From: Ohtaekwangia koreensis
Lineage (GTDB): Bacteria; Bacteroidota; Bacteroidia; Cytophagales; Cyclobacteriaceae
Direction of reading: 5' to 3'
NCBI RefSeq assembly: GCF_900167975.1
Contig: NZ_FUZU01000001.1
Span: 2,627,331 to 2,691,330 of the forward strand
DNA length: 64,000 nt
Part shown: positions 37,273 to 46,202 of the stretch, piece after piece
How the letters are laid out: each line of letters begins with the position of its first letter
Position numbering within the stretch: position 1 is the first letter of the stretch
The notes under the pieces: generated by a model
Seen by the model: only the letters and a program-made list of their open reading frames with translations
Told to the model about the DNA's origin: nothing
Database searches by the model: none
Made by a program: the position numbers and the translations under genes

Positions 37273-37548
37273 TCTGTAAAGTTAAATAACTTGGCATCAG
37301 CAAATATCCAGCTTCGGGTCGAATGTGCTACTCTTTCTTTTTCTTTCCAGAGGGTCTTCCATTACCTTGATGATAATCTACCCTGAAACTGGTGCCTTAA
37401 ATGTAAGTGGTTCTGCTAAATTAGCATCAGCATTTTCGGCAGCGGAGACAAAGCTTACGATTAACCAAGATGGAGTTCAGACCAGGAGTAGGAAATTTAG
37501 TAGATGCGGATTGTCTCATGCAGTAGATCTACGGCAAAATGGTGTGAA

Positions 37549-38112
37549 ATGGATTTTAAAATTACTATGTCTAACGGAGTATATATGCAAAGCGAAAAGA
37601 TATCCGAACTTGAAGATGAGTTAGTTCAAGTTAATGCTTTTTTGAAAAATACTGTAACAGACCAAAGTACATTTGAAGTTGTCGACATGTTAAATAGACG
37701 ATCCTTCATTATTAGAAAAATAGACGAATTGAAATGGGCTGCCAAGAGCAAGCAAGAACGAATAGAGCAACGCAAAATCGATCTTAGAAGTCTTGAGAAA
37801 TATTATGAAAAGTACGGTGAAGCTGAAAGGGATGTTAGTGAAAAATTTATCTATAGAAGTATATACTTGAACGTGATGGTATCTCTCAATGAACTTAGTT
37901 TATCAATCGATGACAAATTTCAGGAGCTGAAAATTATTTTGACAGCCATGTATGAAATACTTGATAACGCTGATTTTGTTAATATACATGATCCTACGGT
38001 TAGCGTTAGCTTGAATGCCCTATCCAAATGTTTGACCCTCAATCAGGAGAAAATGTCAGAAGGTCTGCGCAGTAGATTGACCAGGTCAGAGTGGCTCTCG
38101 CCAGCCTTATGA
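37549..38112 (+). CDS. Hypothetical coiled-coil protein
   Basis: 187 residues from the ATG at 37549 (MDFKITMSNGVYMQSEK); another in-frame ATG is at 37504. Long charged helices run through it (SEKISELEDELVQVNAFLKN, then KSKQERIEQRKIDLRSLEKY), suggesting a coiled coil. No signal peptide or membrane helix. No family is recognised. The 270 bases before it contain no other supported gene. Confidence 0.5.
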   Translation: MDFKITMSNGVYMQSEKISELEDELVQVNAFLKNTVTDQSTFEVVDMLNRRSFIIRKIDELKWAAKSKQERIEQRKIDLRSLEKYYEKYGEAERDVSEKFIYRSIYLNVMVSLNELSLSIDDKFQELKIILTAMYEILDNADFVNIHDPTVSVSLNALSKCLTLNQEKMSEGLRSRLTRSEWLSPAL

Positions 38113-38303
38113 ATAGTTAACGAGTATTTTCAGTATGGCATGTTAACACATACTCATGGTCAGCAGTTTTTGTGCTTTATTCTTTTTTACCCTTACTTCT
38201 ATATATAAGCCAATAGAGAAGGAGGGAACGTTAGAATTTGATATTGGTTGTTACAGGTCTTCCTAAAGTATATATAGTAACTTCTGACTAGTTGTACGTT
38301 TTA

Positions 38304-38765
38304 TCATTTGCGTTGCTCTATTGATAAAGTAATTATGTCAGTGAGCACACTTTTTTGAGCAGGAGTTAATCCAAGAATTTCACTGTTACGAATCTCAATG
38401 GCCTTATTTAAAACTATATTAGAATCGATTATACCTTTGCGGATTATTTTATCATACAATGCAATCATTTTATCGATCAGCGCATTGGGACCTTCACCTA
38501 ACTTTTCATCAAACAAACGGAGTATTTCAAACCTGTCCTCTGTTCCTAAGGTGTTACGGCCAACCAGCGTACTGTCTATGAGTTCATTCAAAATCTTTAG
38601 CTTCCGCTTACTGCCGGATTGTACTCTTTCATCCAAATCCTTCCAGGTCGCCTTGCGAGATGGAAAAATAGTCAGTATTTCATTTGAATCGAGGTAAGTA
38701 AAAAACAGGGCAGCCCTTTCTGCCAAGTATTGAAATTCATCATCAGTATCGCTGGAGCTTCCCAT
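38304..38765 (-). CDS. Hypothetical protein
   Basis: 153 residues, not recognised. Helical, with mixed charge and no signal peptide. Phrases such as FPSRKATWKDLDERV and ILNELIDSTLVGRNTLGTED are well-behaved coding sequence. It is convergent with the coiled-coil gene and divergent from the gene at 38974. The cluster 37549-39726 consists only of unknown genes, as often seen in accessory regions. Confidence 0.5.
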   Translation of the reverse strand: MGSSSDTDDEFQYLAERAALFFTYLDSNEILTIFPSRKATWKDLDERVQSGSKRKLKILNELIDSTLVGRNTLGTEDRFEILRLFDEKLGEGPNALIDKMIALYDKIIRKGIIDSNIVLNKAIEIRNSEILGLTPAQKSVLTDIITLSIEQRK

Positions 38766-38973
38766 TGTATTAATGTTGTTGTAAAAACCGAATCTTAATA
38801 TATCTTATTTTTAAAAGACATCATAAAATTGCTTTATTCGATGATAGAAAGTTAAACCAAAGATTGGTGGAAGAAATTCTGTGAAAAAAGTTTATAAATT
38901 ATACACGTCGCTTTACCAGATAGAAGCACATTCATTCAATAATCAGCAACTGTGCTTGACTATATTTGTGGCA

Positions 38974-39726
38974 ATGATGAATCAGGATTTTGAAAATTTT
39001 AAGGACGAATGTATCGAGCAACTTTCCGCTCTTCAGGAAGAGTTTATCAAACTGTACGACATCAACAGCTATGAGCATTGGTTTTACGATCATGGTATTG
39101 GCGTGTTTCATTTCAAGTCGGATGACGGTAGAAATCTTTACTTCAAATACGTTGACGTAGGCTCATTCTCTACAAACCGAAACACCTGGATGTGGTCATG
39201 GGAAAACGAATCGACCCCGAAGCACGTTGCCAAGGGGCTTGAAAAAGTAAAAGAGTACGGTGAAGAGAATAATTTTAACGAGCTGTCTCAAGGGCTTCTT
39301 GAAAATGGCGATGAGTACACGGGTTGGGCACTGACGGCAATAACTGCCAAACTTTTGAATGCAATAGGAGCGTATCGTATTCCTCATGAACATCTCTTTG
39401 TATATTTTATATTCATCAATGAATTGACGCAAGAGCAGTATGACGACTTGAAAGAAAAGTATGTCGATTGTGAATCGCATGGAGCAAGTCGCATTGCTTT
39501 CGTCTGTCAGCATTTATTGAAAGGGGCGAACCTTGGTTTTCATGAAACCATTGACTCAAATCCATTGATTGATCCCGAAGATGACTATCAAGCCTGGTGT
39601 GATGATTGCGAAAAAGCTTGGGAGCGAGAGGGTGACTGGACTGAAAACTTCGAAGCGTTTGTGAATCTAAAGATAGTATGTGATCAATGCTACTTTGAAA
39701 GCAAGCGAAGAAATCAACGTGACTGA
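38974..39726 (+). CDS. Hypothetical protein
   Basis: 250 residues from the paired ATGs at 38974/38977 (MMNQDFENFKDECIEQL); a GTG at 38881 would add 31 poorly conserved-looking residues. Acidic, with several aromatic clusters (YEHWFYDHGIGVFHFKSDDG) and a Cys pair near the end (CDDCEKAW, then CDQCYFESKRRN) that could bind zinc. No family is recognised. It is followed by the radical SAM gene after 202 bases. Confidence 0.55.
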   Translation: MMNQDFENFKDECIEQLSALQEEFIKLYDINSYEHWFYDHGIGVFHFKSDDGRNLYFKYVDVGSFSTNRNTWMWSWENESTPKHVAKGLEKVKEYGEENNFNELSQGLLENGDEYTGWALTAITAKLLNAIGAYRIPHEHLFVYFIFINELTQEQYDDLKEKYVDCESHGASRIAFVCQHLLKGANLGFHETIDSNPLIDPEDDYQAWCDDCEKAWEREGDWTENFEAFVNLKIVCDQCYFESKRRNQRD

Positions 39727-39928
39727 AATTCTCCATCCTACATTAACCTATACATGGGCTTAGGCATTAACATTAAAGCAGAATTAAGTACAGCAATACA
39801 AGCGTCGACTTGTCTTTCGAAACCATTAAGTTATCAATCGCTTTTCTGAAATTGTAACGCTTCGCCTGTTATGATAAACTCAACTCATGAATCTTTAGTA
39901 TCAACAAATGAACCTTGTTAAGTAGCGC

Positions 39929-40810
39929 ATGTTCAAAAAAGTCTATCTCGAAATATCCAATATTTGTAATGTACAGTGTTCGTTTTGTCCTGTTGTAGAG
40001 AAGGACAAGAAGTTAATGGACTTGCAGGAATTTGAAGCCGTCTTAAAGGAGGTTGCTCCGCTTGCAGAAATTGTCTGCTTACATTTGCTCGGCGAGCCCC
40101 TTGCTCATCCCAAGTTCTTGGAAATATTGGACATTTGCGAGCGATACAATACTCAAATCGATCTGACCACGAACGGTATTCTGATTAAACGATATACCGA
40201 GCGCATCATAAGCTCCCGTTGTATACGACAAGTGAATTTCTCTATACAGGCCTTCAAAGATAATTATCCTGATCGGGACCTTGATCCCTTTCTACAGCCC
40301 ATATTTGAGTTCACAAAATCAGCGCACGCGCTACGACCGGAACTCTATGTAAATTTTCGATTATGGAATCAGCAAAGTAATGATTCGGATAATGAGGATG
40401 TCTTTCTAAAAATCGAATCGTACTTCAATGTTACGATCAATCGGAATGTGGAGACCGGAGCGATCAAATCCAAAAGGATCTGGAACAGACTATATTTGCA
40501 TTTTGATTCTCGTTTTGAATGGCCTTCTTTTTCACTGCCACATCAAGGTACGCGCGGCCGCTGCCATGGAGCTGTCAATCATATAGGCATTCATGCCGAT
40601 GGTACAGTGGTGCCGTGTTGTTTAGATAAAAATGGCACTATTAATCTGGGCAATGTCAAAGAGCAGTCTCTGCAAAATATACTCAACAGTGAAAGATTTA
40701 TAAAGATGCGAGACGGATTTTTAAATGGCGTGTTGGTTGAAACATTTTGTCAACACTGTTCATTTATTACCCGTTTTGACAAATCTGATAAAAAGAGGCA
40801 AGCGCTATGA
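39929..40810 (+). CDS. Radical SAM protein with SPASM-type C-terminus
   Basis: 293 residues. The 4Fe-4S cluster motif CNVQCSFC (CxxxCxxC, residues 13-20) starts a radical SAM barrel with a HLLGEPLAHP glycine-rich SAM strand and TTNGIL. The C-terminus has a SPASM-like set: CHGAVNHIGIHADGTVVPCC, then a later CQHC, which binds an auxiliary cluster. Such enzymes modify peptides, proteins or nucleotides. The short length and lack of a visible precursor gene nearby leave the substrate open. Confidence 0.88.
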   Translation: MFKKVYLEISNICNVQCSFCPVVEKDKKLMDLQEFEAVLKEVAPLAEIVCLHLLGEPLAHPKFLEILDICERYNTQIDLTTNGILIKRYTERIISSRCIRQVNFSIQAFKDNYPDRDLDPFLQPIFEFTKSAHALRPELYVNFRLWNQQSNDSDNEDVFLKIESYFNVTINRNVETGAIKSKRIWNRLYLHFDSRFEWPSFSLPHQGTRGRCHGAVNHIGIHADGTVVPCCLDKNGTINLGNVKEQSLQNILNSERFIKMRDGFLNGVLVETFCQHCSFITRFDKSDKKRQAL

Positions 40811-41070
40811 GTTGTCCTTGGCGAATGAATGGCTATGGCATGCTGCTGTTTCTAAGTTCGTTTCTGTTTTGAGATAGGTATAGTAAATCAAGTGCCCTGT
40901 TTTTTTAGGGGTGATATAAGAATAGAATTTCTGACTGTTTTCTAACTACCTCTTAACGCCCGCTATGTGCAGTGGGTGGTTATAGCCGATGTATAATTTT
41001 CTTTTAAAGAATAAAGATCAGCGCTAGCAGAAATATTTTATTAGTTCAAAGATTATTTTGGTATATATCT
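40811..41070. other. Intergenic region, nothing recognised
   Basis: About 260 bases behind the radical SAM gene without a supported gene. Small peptide-precursor genes were looked for, but no frame with a start, a leader-like part and a Cys- or Ser-rich core was found. Confidence 0.35.
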
Positions 41071-41313
41071 TCATGTATACTTACCAGTTATGATGGCTTC
41101 ACTTTTGCAAATAATATAGTTCGCTGGTGTTTGTCTTTGATCAAACGAGGAAATATAGCTAACGGAAAAGTGTAATATTTTCGTTGGATTGGAAAGTATT
41201 TTCCGGGCGAAAGATTCCGTAGTGCCTTGATATCTGTCCGAAGCTTTGCCCGATTCTTGCGTGACTTTGTACTGTAGCCAAATATCAACATAAGATATCG
41301 AAAGGAGTTTCAT
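41071..41313 (-). CDS. Possible small hypothetical protein
   Basis: 80 residues from MKLLSISYVDIWLQYKV; an earlier in-frame ATG at 41334 adds seven. No signal peptide or recognised family. It could be a decayed fragment; support is only the open frame in otherwise empty DNA. Confidence 0.3.
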   Translation of the reverse strand: MKLLSISYVDIWLQYKVTQESGKASDRYQGTTESFARKILSNPTKILHFSVSYISSFDQRQTPANYIICKSEAIITGKYT

Positions 41314-41472
41314 GCCTGTTGAATAATACATCAATCGTCATCCCGTGCTCAGTCGCGGTATACACCTTTCTGGAATAAAATCCACAGATAACCAACTAAA
41401 TCATCCGCTATATCGGGCACTATTTTTTTTGTCTACACCGGGATTTATAACATCAACTTAAATATACATCTT

Positions 41473-41886
41473 ATGAAAAAAGTTTTTGGTTTTATTCTCG
41501 CATTTGCTGTATTCAGCACTATGGCGTTCGCACAGGATCCAGGTATTGTTACCAGCGATAAACCCGGATGGCACAAGATCGGTGAAGTAAAAGCTGATTT
41601 CAAAAAGGAAAACGAATCTATTGTAGTTATGGGAGCTGATCAATTTAAGTCGATCAAACTAAAAGTTACCGATGCCCCTATTAACATAGATAAAGTGATT
41701 GTATACTATGAATCTGGCGCCACACAGGAATTGGCCGTTGCCAACCAGCTTCAGGCAGGAGGTGAAACAAAATCATTCGACCTGAAAAATGCTTCGGAAG
41801 ATTTGAAAAAAGTTGCATTTACCTATAAGACGCTTCCAAATTACCGCGGTGAAAAAGCGCACGTTGAACTCTACGGTTTGAAATAA
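41473..41886 (+). CDS. Exported DUF2541-like protein
   Basis: 137 residues with signal peptide 1-20 (ending FAQ). The mature part is a small beta-rich domain: GWHKIGEVKADFKKENESIV, KSIKLKVTDAPINIDKVIVY, and a C-terminal YKTLPNYRGEKAHVELYGLK. This pattern, in which a signal peptide is followed by W-x-x-I/L-G and a strand KxIKLKVxxAPI, matches DUF2541-type periplasmic proteins, of unknown function. Single gene with its own terminator. Confidence 0.72.
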   Translation: MKKVFGFILAFAVFSTMAFAQDPGIVTSDKPGWHKIGEVKADFKKENESIVVMGADQFKSIKLKVTDAPINIDKVIVYYESGATQELAVANQLQAGGETKSFDLKNASEDLKKVAFTYKTLPNYRGEKAHVELYGLK

Positions 41887-41908
41887 CCAGGAGAGGTTCA
41901 TTGATTAT

Positions 41909-41945
41909 AAAAGCAAAGGTTGGCAATCGCCGACCTTTTGCTTTT
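41909..41945 (+). terminator. Terminator after the DUF2541-like gene
   Basis: AAAAGCAAAGGT (41909-41920) pairs with ACCTTTTGCTTTT (41933-41945), one extra base in the right arm, with a T-rich end. It begins 22 bases after the stop. Confidence 0.8.
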
Positions 41946-42001
41946 ATACTATATATCGGATTTAAACGTCCAGTGGCACGAAGCTAGCAAAGAAGAGCAA
42001 G

Positions 42002-42330
42002 TTATTTCACCTGAATAACAAAGCCGCCATTTCCTTTCTGGGTGAGGCTTGCTGCACCGGTTCATTCTCAATAAACTCCTTCTGATGAAAGGATCGGATA
42101 TCAGCGCCTTCTGCTATCAGCGTTCCTTTCGTTTGCATGTGAAAAGGAGCTTTAGTGTTAATGGCTTATCCGTTGCTTCACCGTGATACCTATACACCCT
42201 TTACTTTCCGTACCATCATCATGTTTTCTTTGCGCCGTGCGTAATAGCATGCGTCATTTTCCCACAACAGCCCACCCTGTCCATTGTCGTCAATGAAGAC
42301 GGTGGGATCAATGCACGCCCAGTAGGCGCA
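42002..42330 (-). pseudogene. Relic of a family 43 glycoside hydrolase
   Basis: Minus-strand translation begins AYWACIDPTVFIDDNGQGGLL near 42329, the GH43 propeller signature around a catalytic Asp. It continues ENDACYYARRKENMMMVRKV, hits a stop, and after further frameshifts ends SLTQKGNGGFVIQVK at TAA 42002-42004. Most of the enzyme, including upstream blades, is missing. GH43 enzymes act on arabinans and xylans, so this would have worked with the CE15-like esterase. It lies directly against the SnoaL gene. Confidence 0.7.
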
Positions 42331-42336
42331 TTACAC

Positions 42337-42714
42337 CTACTTTAAGTTTGTCATGAAAGTTAAGGTATCGAAATACAAAGTCAGGGATTGAAGCTTTCCA
42401 TTTTTAACAGTCCAGTTCTCGGAGACGTTGCCATTTATTCTTTGTCCATTCGGAAACTGAAAATCGTAATTCCCAATAACACTGGCCTTGTCTCCGTCGA
42501 TGATCATTTGTTTTACCCGCATCGCTTGAAATCGTTGGGAAAAGCGTTTTATGATTTCAACATATGCTTGTTTGCCTACCACGGGTTGCGTGTTAGTCAT
42601 GTCACCACCTACGTACTGGAAGTCATCGGCGATGGTGTCTTCCCAATTTGCTTTTTCCGCAAAACCCTTGTAATAGTTTTCAAGAAGTTGCTTTGTGAGT
42701 GCTTGATTTTCCAT
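42337..42714 (-). CDS. SnoaL/NTF2-like protein
   Basis: 125 residues from MENQALTKQLLENYYKGFAEK; a longer frame from 42849 would run through the promoter region and into the divergent gene. The NTF2 cone-fold pattern is clear: NYYKGFAEKANWEDTIADDF, then VGKQAYVEIIKRF, ending with SENWTVKNGKLQSLTLYFD. Such proteins are small isomerase-like or ligand-binding proteins. It is divergent from an HxlR-type regulator which probably represses it. Confidence 0.8.
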   Translation of the reverse strand: MENQALTKQLLENYYKGFAEKANWEDTIADDFQYVGGDMTNTQPVVGKQAYVEIIKRFSQRFQAMRVKQMIIDGDKASVIGNYDFQFPNGQRINGNVSENWTVKNGKLQSLTLYFDTLTFMTNLK

Positions 42715-42727
42715 AGTAACGTATTTT

Positions 42728-42785
42728 AGTTGTTGCAAAATGCAAGTACAAATATAGGAAGTTGTTGCAATTTGCAATAACTTTG
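42728..42785. promoter_or_regulatory. Divergent promoters with two HxlR operator-like repeats
   Basis: AGTTGTTGCAAAATGCAA (42728-42745) and AGTTGTTGCAATTTGCAA (42760-42777) start exactly 32 bases apart, about three helical turns. The second extends into a near-perfect 21-base palindrome. A minus-strand -7 element TATATTTG (complement of 42749-42756) serves the SnoaL gene, and TAACTTTG at 42778-42785 serves the regulator, whose ATG follows at 42791, so its message may be almost leaderless. Binding would cover both promoters. Confidence 0.6.
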
Positions 42786-42790
42786 TAAGC

Positions 42791-43198
42791 ATGGATAAAA
42801 AAAGATCTGATTGCCCAATCAGTTGTTCACTGGATATACTTGGTGACAAATGGTCGCTGTTAATTATCCGCGATGTTATGTTAAGAGGTAAAATGTCTTA
42901 CAGTGAATTTCTGAATTCGGAAGAAAGAATAGCCACAAACATTCTGGTTAGCAGGCTTACCATTCTGGAAGGCGAGAAGATCCTGGTGAAAGACGTTTCA
43001 CCTGAAAATAAGTCTAAATATATCTATAGCCTTACACAAAAAGGGGCTGATCTACTGCCGATAATAATCGAGTTGATGGACTGGGGCGCAAAGTATAATA
43101 AGAATTGTCCCAGGAAGGAACTGGGGCAAAGGATAAAGAAGGATAAAGCTGCTGTCGTCCGAGAATTGAGCGAGGTCTTAAAGCATAAAGTGAAATAG
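42791..43198 (+). CDS. HxlR family transcriptional regulator
   Basis: 135 residues. The family start is typical: a Cys (CPISCSLDILGDKWSLLIIRD), then YSEFLNSEERIATNILVSRL as the recognition helix-turn-helix, and a wing ENKSKYIYSLTQKG. The conserved first Cys (residue 8 and a second at 12) is used by some members to sense electrophiles. It is divergent from the SnoaL gene and likely controls itself and that gene through the repeats between them. Confidence 0.9.
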   Translation: MDKKRSDCPISCSLDILGDKWSLLIIRDVMLRGKMSYSEFLNSEERIATNILVSRLTILEGEKILVKDVSPENKSKYIYSLTQKGADLLPIIIELMDWGAKYNKNCPRKELGQRIKKDKAAVVRELSEVLKHKVK

Positions 43199-43426
43199 GA
43201 TTTAAACAATTGAAAATTGGGGCCTGTATTCTATCGCGTTAGGCGTGTTTCTGATTTAAAACTTTTGTGAAACGAACTTATGTATCAGAGTTAAACAATC
43301 GACTTTGAAACTATAAAAGCAAAATGTGCTTCATGAAGTGGCAATGGCGGGAAAAAAAATTAAGCACTTGGCAGGCTGAGCGGTATATGCCGAAAATATA
43401 TACTTTACTGTAAGACAGGAAAGGCG

Positions 43427-44875
43427 TTATTGCGCCAGCGGCCTTTTGCCCGCCGACCAGTATAGTACAGACTTTTGCTTTTCATACTCGGCCATTATTT
43501 TGATGAGCTTGGACTGCGCATTGAAAAGTTTCTCCTGCTGCACGTTGATCTTAAAGAGATCGCTCTCGCCATTTTGAAGATTCAGGAGCTCGGCATTCAT
43601 CAGGCGGTTATAGTTGTCCACCATCGCGCGTTGCTGCCCTAGGACTACTCCGTTGTTGACAAGCTGGTTATAGGCTGCCTGTATATCATTGATGATCTGC
43701 CTGCGCGTAAGATCACGATCGTAGGTGGTGTTGCTGATCTTTAGCCTGGTCTGGGCAATCTTGGCCCGCTCTTTACGAAGGAAGAGTGGTATAGAAAAGT
43801 CAACGCCCAGTTTATAGTTATCATCCCAGGAAAATGAACTGGCTATACCCTCGGGATTAAACGGCTGGTTGAGCATATAGTATGATACATTCAGGCGTGG
43901 CTTCATATACTCTGCTGCCAGGCGCCTGTCAAGCTCCAGCTGCTGGAGTTTGATATTGAGCTTGCGCAGCTCGGGGTGATTGACTTTTGCTTCGCTCGTA
44001 AGCTCTTCCAGAATCGCCCCGGATAATACCACGGACTCCGCAGGCACAACGGGAGCATGCTCCAGGGAAAGGTCTACCGGGTTCATTGTACTGTCCCATA
44101 AGTAGGTTGACACTTTTATAGTACTGTTCTTTAAGGCAAGCAGCGCCTCCTGCATGTTTACCGCCCGCTCCAGGAAGGTAATACTGGCCTGCACGGTGTC
44201 CATGCCCGAGAGCTCACCACCTTCAAAATTCATTTTTACTCTTCTGAATATTTCTTGGGCAACCGCCGTTGTACGCGCCGCCAACCGATAGTTATAGTAA
44301 CTGTAATACCATTGCCAGTAATCCTTGGCAGCCTCTAGCAGCAACTTGTTGATGAGCTTCACCTGCTCAGCTTCCATCATGGCCTCGAAAAGCTCCGCCT
44401 GCCGGAGTGCAGTTCTTCGCTCATCGGTAAACAAACCTTGTCCCAGTGGTAAAGATATACCGGCGTAGAGTTGCTGGTAGTTATAGTCTCCGGATATATA
44501 GTGCTCGGGATTCAGGCGCTCTCCCGTGTTGCGTTCCATGCCGATGGTAGGGGTGAGGGGACTTGCCGTGGGAAATTTTACGCCCCCGTTAAACAAACGA
44601 TAATACTCGGTGCCGTCATAGTGCTTAAGCAGGAATTCACTTTCAATCTTGGGATCAAAACTGCCACGCGCCAGGCGTATTTCCTGTTTGGCAACCTGGG
44701 ACAGTAAATCCGTTTGCTTGACAACGGGATGATACCGCGTGATGAGCTGGTAAAAATTTTCAAGCGTAACAGGCCTCACCGTATCGGGCAGCACAAATAT
44801 AGAGTCGTTCTGCTGCTGCGCCCACAGCCCCGTATAGTATATACTAAACAAGATGATCAGCAATATATTCTTCAT
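43427..44875 (-). CDS. TolC-family outer-membrane efflux protein
   Basis: 482 residues with a signal peptide (1-19, ending LWAQ). Two long helical repeats (about 40-270 and 270-470) with coiled-coil heptads such as EMMEAEQVKLINKLLLEAAKDYW, typical of the TolC periplasmic tunnel, and short beta segments between them. It is the last gene of the operon tetR-abc-hlyD-tolC, 23 bases after the HlyD gene, and supplies the outer-membrane exit duct. Confidence 0.9.
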   Translation of the reverse strand: MKNILLIILFSIYYTGLWAQQQNDSIFVLPDTVRPVTLENFYQLITRYHPVVKQTDLLSQVAKQEIRLARGSFDPKIESEFLLKHYDGTEYYRLFNGGVKFPTASPLTPTIGMERNTGERLNPEHYISGDYNYQQLYAGISLPLGQGLFTDERRTALRQAELFEAMMEAEQVKLINKLLLEAAKDYWQWYYSYYNYRLAARTTAVAQEIFRRVKMNFEGGELSGMDTVQASITFLERAVNMQEALLALKNSTIKVSTYLWDSTMNPVDLSLEHAPVVPAESVVLSGAILEELTSEAKVNHPELRKLNIKLQQLELDRRLAAEYMKPRLNVSYYMLNQPFNPEGIASSFSWDDNYKLGVDFSIPLFLRKERAKIAQTRLKISNTTYDRDLTRRQIINDIQAAYNQLVNNGVVLGQQRAMVDNYNRLMNAELLNLQNGESDLFKINVQQEKLFNAQSKLIKIMAEYEKQKSVLYWSAGKRPLAQ

Positions 44876-44898
44876 AGCGTGTAGTCCTGCCGTTGTCC

Positions 44899-46197
44899 TT
44901 AACTCTTCTTTTCCTGCGCGTTTTTGGTCTCCTCCTTGGAAGGCAAAGCATCCTGCAGCGGAGCCTTATACAGGCTGGGAGGGAAGCCGTTGAGCTGGCG
45001 CCAGATCTCATACCACACCGGTACATTTTCCAGCATCACCCACCCGCGTGTTCCCGAGCCTACACGCAACTGCTGCGGCCATACCTCATCGGTCTTATCC
45101 GGTATAACCAGCATCCGGAATTCTCCCGGCTGAGAGCTTACATAGTCAATCACTTCTACGGTTCCGCCAAAGCTTCCCACCGATACGCTGGGCCATCCCG
45201 AAAACTGCAACGCAGGCCATCCGTCAAATTCAATACGCACCTTGCGCCCCTTGCTGATCAGGGGAACGTCCATAGCTTTTACGTACATCTCTACAGCCAG
45301 GTCCGTCACCTCCGGCATCACGGTGCAGACTGCATCGCCTTCTTTTATAGTCTCACCTATACCGGCCCGCATGGCGCGCACCACATAGCCGCTCTGGGGA
45401 GCCGTGATCTGGTACTGGCCGCTTCGGATCTGCGTGTTGGTATATTCATTGGTGAGTTTGGAGATCTCACCTTGCGCCTCAAATATATCGCCTTGCGTAG
45501 CACTCAGGTCGGACTCGGATTTACTGATCTTCTCCATATACTCGGCGCGCAGGCGGGCAATTTCCAGGGTGGCATTTCTATAGTCAGCTTCACTGCCCTG
45601 GTATTTATACTCTATCTCCTGGAACTTGGTCAGAGGTATATTTCCGGCTTCGAATAATTTTTTGTTGCGCTGATACTGGTTCTCTGCATTCTGAAATTTT
45701 ATACGCTCTGCCTGGAGCTTGGCAGTAGCCTGCTCAATCTTGCGTTGCATGCCGGTCTTCAATGCCTCGATCTGCCGGGAAAGTGCGTGCGCTTTCTCGG
45801 TCTTGGATGTAAGGCTGCTCTTCTTGGCAGTGAGTTGTTCCTGCAAACGCTCCAGTAGCTGGGGATCGAAATATTTTTCTTTTACCTCCCGTATCGTAAC
45901 AATCGTATCACCGGCCTTGACAGCCTGTCCTTCGCGTACATGCCATTTTTGAATTTGCCCGGCGATGACGGCCTGCACGGTCTGCGGCCGGTTGGCGGGA
46001 TTAAGCGCTGTAATTTTTCCTATACCGCGGATGTTTTGTTGCCAGGGCAGAAAGAGGAAGACTATAAATATAGCGCCCATCGCCATCAGCCATTTGGCCA
46101 TCAGTATACCGGCTGCGGGCCGCTTGAGGGCACGCAAGGAGTATAGATTTTCCTCCTTCACCATTTTGTCGATCCTCTGTGTTGATAGTCGCAGCAT
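44899..46197 (-). CDS. HlyD-family membrane-fusion (adaptor) protein
   Basis: 432 residues. A short cytoplasmic N-terminus, one membrane helix (about 35-53, MAMGAIFIVFLFLPW), a split lipoyl half (QKWHVREGQAVKAGDTIVTI), a long coiled-coil hairpin (about 115-260) and a second lipoyl half (APQSGYVVRAMRAGIGETIKEGDAVC), then beta-barrel. It bridges the inner-membrane ABC protein and TolC. A five-base gap separates it from the ABC gene, indicating tight co-expression. Confidence 0.9.
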   Translation of the reverse strand: MLRLSTQRIDKMVKEENLYSLRALKRPAAGILMAKWLMAMGAIFIVFLFLPWQQNIRGIGKITALNPANRPQTVQAVIAGQIQKWHVREGQAVKAGDTIVTIREVKEKYFDPQLLERLQEQLTAKKSSLTSKTEKAHALSRQIEALKTGMQRKIEQATAKLQAERIKFQNAENQYQRNKKLFEAGNIPLTKFQEIEYKYQGSEADYRNATLEIARLRAEYMEKISKSESDLSATQGDIFEAQGEISKLTNEYTNTQIRSGQYQITAPQSGYVVRAMRAGIGETIKEGDAVCTVMPEVTDLAVEMYVKAMDVPLISKGRKVRIEFDGWPALQFSGWPSVSVGSFGGTVEVIDYVSSQPGEFRMLVIPDKTDEVWPQQLRVGSGTRGWVMLENVPVWYEIWRQLNGFPPSLYKAPLQDALPSKEETKNAQEKKS

Positions 46198-46202
46198 ACT
46201 TT

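Noticed and set aside
40811-41070. Ribosomal peptide precursor beside the radical SAM gene
   Set aside because: No frame with a plausible start, leader and core peptide was found on either strand near the enzyme.
44893-45657. Long opposite-strand frame over the HlyD and TolC genes
   Set aside because: It is antisense to two well-supported genes; the reading is a by-product of their codon pattern.
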